Shown: piece after piece, positions 33,639-35,800 of the stretch
How positions within the stretch are numbered: the first letter of the stretch is position 1
How the letters are laid out: every line of letters starts with the position of its first letter
Source of the DNA: Limisphaerales bacterium
Lineage (GTDB): Bacteria > Verrucomicrobiota > Verrucomicrobiia > Limisphaerales > UBA11358
Direction of reading: 5' to 3'
Assembly (NCBI GenBank): GCA_003151855.1
Contig: PLYV01000083.1
Location: 1-35,800, forward strand
Length of the DNA: 35,800 bases
Notes under the pieces: generated by a model
Database searches by the model: none
Seen by the model: the letters and a program-made list of their open reading frames with translations, nothing else
Told to the model about the DNA's origin: nothing
Program-made: the position numbers and the translations under genes

Positions 33639-34499
33639 ATGAAACTAAAAAATCTCAACGCGCTCATCACCGGCGGCAGCCAGGGACTCGGCAAAACCAT
33701 CGCCGAGCATTTTCTCAGCGAAGGTGCGAACATCGTTCTCTGCGCCCGCAGTGAAAAGGAGTTGTCCGCCACGCGCGACGAACTCGCCAAGAAATTTCCC
33801 GCGCAAAAAAGTTCCGCCAAAACTTGCGACGTTTCCAATGAGGCACAGGTGGGCGAACTTGTCGCCTTTGCGCTGCGCGAACTTGGTTCGCTTGATGCGC
33901 TTGTGCTGAACGCCGGAATTTATGGGCCAATGGGGCCGACGGAATCCGTTTCGCTCGACGAATGGCGGCGGGCGATTGACATCAACCTGTTTGGCGTTTT
34001 GCTGCCGTGCCGCGCGGTGATTCCACATTTCAAAAAGGCTGCTCGTGGGAAGATCGTCGTCTTGAGCGGTGGCGGTGCCACGAATCCGTTGCCGAACATC
34101 AGTTCTTACGCCGCTTCCAAAGCCGCCGTTGTTCGCTTGATGGAAACCTTGGCTGAAGAATTGAAGCCGTTTCATGTGGACGTGAACGCCATCGCGCCCG
34201 GCGCACTCGCGACGCGGTTGGTGGACGAAGTTCTTGCCGCCGGCCCGGAAAAAGTTGGCGCGGCGTTCTTCGATAAAAATAAAACGTGGAAGGAAAAAGG
34301 CGCGGTGCCGTTGGAACTTGGTGCTAATCTCGCCGTCTATCTTGCCAGCGCGGACAGCAACGGCATCACCGGCAAGCTTATCAGCGCGCAGTGGGATCCG
34401 TGGAAGGATTTGCAGAAACACAGCGACGAACTGGCGAAGTCGGACATCTACTGCCTGCGCCGCATCGTGCCGGAAGACCGCGGCAAGAAATGGAGTTGA
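33639..34499 (+). CDS. Short-chain dehydrogenase/reductase, copy B (286 aa)
   Basis: This is a classical SDR with LITGGSQGLGKTIAEHF, NAGIYGPMGP (NAG motif) and YAASK (Tyr157, Lys161). The SGGGAT segment places Ser143 one position further from Tyr than the usual triad Ser. The C-terminal extension of about 30 residues (ITGKLISAQWDPWKDLQKHS then LAKSDIYCLRRIVPEDRG) is typical of a glycan-locus subfamily. The ATG at 33639 comes one base after the previous stop. It corresponds to the SDR at 25211 in copy A, which lacks this C-terminal extension. It is probably a keto-sugar reductase or dehydrogenase. Confidence 0.9.
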   Translation: MKLKNLNALITGGSQGLGKTIAEHFLSEGANIVLCARSEKELSATRDELAKKFPAQKSSAKTCDVSNEAQVGELVAFALRELGSLDALVLNAGIYGPMGPTESVSLDEWRRAIDINLFGVLLPCRAVIPHFKKAARGKIVVLSGGGATNPLPNISSYAASKAAVVRLMETLAEELKPFHVDVNAIAPGALATRLVDEVLAAGPEKVGAAFFDKNKTWKEKGAVPLELGANLAVYLASADSNGITGKLISAQWDPWKDLQKHSDELAKSDIYCLRRIVPEDRGKKWS

Positions 34500-34501
34500 A
34501 T

Positions 34502-35479
34502 ATGAATTTACGCGTTGCACTCATTGGCTGCGGCCTCATCGGACAAAAGCGGTTGAATCTGCTGCCGCCCGGCAGCGTCACCATCGCGTGCGACACGCAG
34601 CTTGAGCGCGCCAAAAAAATCGCGGCGCAAAGCCCCGGTTGCATCGCCACCGAATCATTCGAGCAGGCCGTCAGTTCATCCAATGTGGATGTGGTGATGA
34701 TTGCCACGATCAATTCCGCGCTCGCGCCGGTGGCGCTGGCGGCGGTGAAAAACGGCAAGCACGTGCTCGTGGAAAAACCCGCCGGCATCACCGTGGCCGA
34801 ACTCGTGGAGCTTGAAGTTGCCGCCAAGAAAACCGGCGCACTCGTCCGCGTCGGCTATAATCACCGCTATCATCCGGCGTGTCTGATGGCGCTGGAGTTT
34901 TTTCGCAGCGGCGCGCTCGGCCCGATGATGTTTGTGCGCGGGCGTTACGGTCAGGGTGGTCGTATCGGCTACGAAAAGGAATGGCGCGCGGACCCAAAAC
35001 TTTCCGGCGGCGGCGAATTGATTGACCAAGGCGTCCATCTGATTGATCTGGTAGGAATTTTTCTCGGCGAGTTCACGAAAGTTGAAGGCCACGCGACGAC
35101 TTATTTCTGGAAGATGCCGGTGGACGACAATGCGTTTCTCAGCCTGCGCAACGCCGCCGGCAACACCGCGTGGCTGCATGTCAGTTGCAGCGAATGGAAA
35201 AATCTTTTCAGCCTCGAAATCTACGGACGCGACGCGAAACTCCATTGGGAAGGTCTTGGCGGCAGCTACGGTGTCGAGCGGCTGACGTATTACAAAATGC
35301 TGCCGCAGATGGGTCCGCCGGAGACGACGATCTATGAATTTCCGCGCGGCGACGAATCGTGGAAAATCGAGATGGCGGAATTTTTTGAAGACATCAAACT
35401 GAAACGCACGCCGGTGCCGGGCTTGAAAGAAGCCAAGGCGGCACTGGCGGTGGTTGAAAAGATTTACGCTCAAAAATAA
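34502..35479 (+). CDS. Gfo/Idh/MocA-family oxidoreductase, copy B (325 aa)
   Basis: The Rossmann motif ALIGCGLIGQKRLNLL, EKP motif GKHVLVEKPAGITV, YNHRYHPA, and the substrate-side YGQGGRIGYEKEWRADPKLS then GGGELIDQGVHLIDLVG mark the family. The GxHLIDL block supplies the catalytic Asp and His. It starts 2 nt after the SDR stop and is followed 2 nt later by the GHMP kinase. It shares its overall pattern with the protein at 25954, including the GHGG/GQGG and GGGxLID segments, so the two are paralogues. The substrate is probably the same NDP-sugar or free sugar processed by the other enzymes in the unit. Confidence 0.91.
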   Translation: MNLRVALIGCGLIGQKRLNLLPPGSVTIACDTQLERAKKIAAQSPGCIATESFEQAVSSSNVDVVMIATINSALAPVALAAVKNGKHVLVEKPAGITVAELVELEVAAKKTGALVRVGYNHRYHPACLMALEFFRSGALGPMMFVRGRYGQGGRIGYEKEWRADPKLSGGGELIDQGVHLIDLVGIFLGEFTKVEGHATTYFWKMPVDDNAFLSLRNAAGNTAWLHVSCSEWKNLFSLEIYGRDAKLHWEGLGGSYGVERLTYYKMLPQMGPPETTIYEFPRGDESWKIEMAEFFEDIKLKRTPVPGLKEAKAALAVVEKIYAQK

Positions 35480-35481
35480 CT

Positions 35482-35800
35482 ATGATTATTGCAAGATCAC
35501 CATTGCGGATTTCCCTCGGCGGCGGCGGCACGGATTTGCCGTCATATTACGAGAAATTCGGCGGCTTCCTCATCGCGGCGGCGATTGACAAGTATGTCTA
35601 TCTGACGTTGCACGAGACGTTCGTGCCGGATTTGATTGTGAAGTATTCGGAACTGGAACGCGTGCCGGACGCGGCGCAGTTGAAACATCCGATCATTCGC
35701 GAGGCGTTCGCGTCGCTGGACATGAACGGTCATTCGCTCGAGCTGACTTCGATGGCAGACATTCCCTCCGGCACCGGCCTGGGTTCGTCCGGCAGTTTCA
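35482..35800 (+). CDS. GHMP kinase, heptose-7-phosphate-kinase-like (partial, 106 codons)
   Basis: The 5' part of a GHMP-family sugar kinase runs off the window end. MIIARSPLRISLGGGGTDLP and the phosphate loop IPSGTGLGSSGSF are clear family motifs. The opening strand and the GGGGTDLPSYYEKFGG block are closest to HddA-type D-glycero-D-manno-heptose-7-phosphate kinases and related sugar kinases. It starts 2 nt after the Gfo/Idh stop, so it is in the same unit. If it is a heptose kinase, the locus may build an NDP-heptose, and a partner isomerase and phosphatase would be expected just past the window. The sugar is not proven. Confidence 0.88.
   Translation, partial: MIIARSPLRISLGGGGTDLPSYYEKFGGFLIAAAIDKYVYLTLHETFVPDLIVKYSELERVPDAAQLKHPIIREAFASLDMNGHSLELTSMADIPSGTGLGSSGSF

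Noticed and set aside
25954-34499. WbpA/WbpB-type diacetamido-uronate pathway (UGDH plus Gfo/Idh)
   Set aside because: No aminotransferase or acetyltransferase is present in the window, and the UGDH-like protein lacks the catalytic Cys.
1-35800. CRISPR arrays, tRNA or rRNA genes, transposases, integrases
   Set aside because: No regularly spaced direct repeats, cloverleaf-like sequences, rRNA cores or recombinase motifs were seen.

Overview
The window looks like a chromosomal stretch from a Verrucomicrobiota bacterium, probably of the Pedosphaera/Limisphaera type. This is inferred, not proven. The basis is the style of the secreted Asn/Thr-rich proteins, a giant Sec-exported RHS protein, LamG proteins that begin with a 'DGSRVVG' domain, a YfhO-like membrane protein, and the scarcity of strong Shine-Dalgarno sites. 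No rRNA, tRNA, CRISPR array, transposase or integrase was seen.

Region 1 (1-1.7 kb) is regulatory. Two small XRE-type helix-turn-helix proteins (304-591 and 1135-1443, both minus) flank a stand-alone response-regulator receiver (700-1119, plus). A near-consensus sigma70-type promoter and perfect inverted repeats lie in the divergent gap.

Region 2 (1.7-12.9 kb) is a plus-strand secreted/polymorphic-toxin locus. It holds a small exported protein, a 3010-residue RHS/YD-repeat protein with a degenerate transglutaminase-like N-terminal region and a C-terminal tip resembling the Stv domain, a probable immunity-type partner, a LolA/DUF4412-like exported protein and another small exported protein.

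Region 3 (13.1-16.8 kb, minus) pairs a YfhO-like polytopic membrane protein with an extended-SDR sugar epimerase.

Region 4 (17.0-21.0 kb, plus) is a tightly coupled operon: GDPD-like phosphodiesterase, HAD phosphatase, nucleotidyltransferase-like protein with a broken signature, cupin, and canonical nucleotidyltransferase, joined by four ATGA overlaps and followed by a methyltransferase. It looks like a pathway for making an NDP-activated sugar or polyol-phosphate group.

Region 5 (21.0-35.8 kb) is the most striking. The same divergent module occurs twice in tandem. On the minus side are a secreted LamG protein, an FkbM methyltransferase and glycosyltransferase(s). On the plus side are an NAD-dependent epimerase, an SDR and a Gfo/Idh/MocA oxidoreductase. 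Copy A spans 21029-26970 and copy B 26987-35479. Copy B additionally carries a GT4 glycosyltransferase and a UDP-glucose-dehydrogenase homologue whose catalytic Cys and Thr positions are substituted, and it runs into a GHMP (heptose-7-phosphate-kinase-like) kinase cut by the window end. Regions 3-5 together look like one large exopolysaccharide or surface-glycan locus. Both LamG promoters and the copy A epimerase promoter place a TTGAC element 35-36 nt upstream of ATG, which predicts leaderless or nearly leaderless mRNAs.
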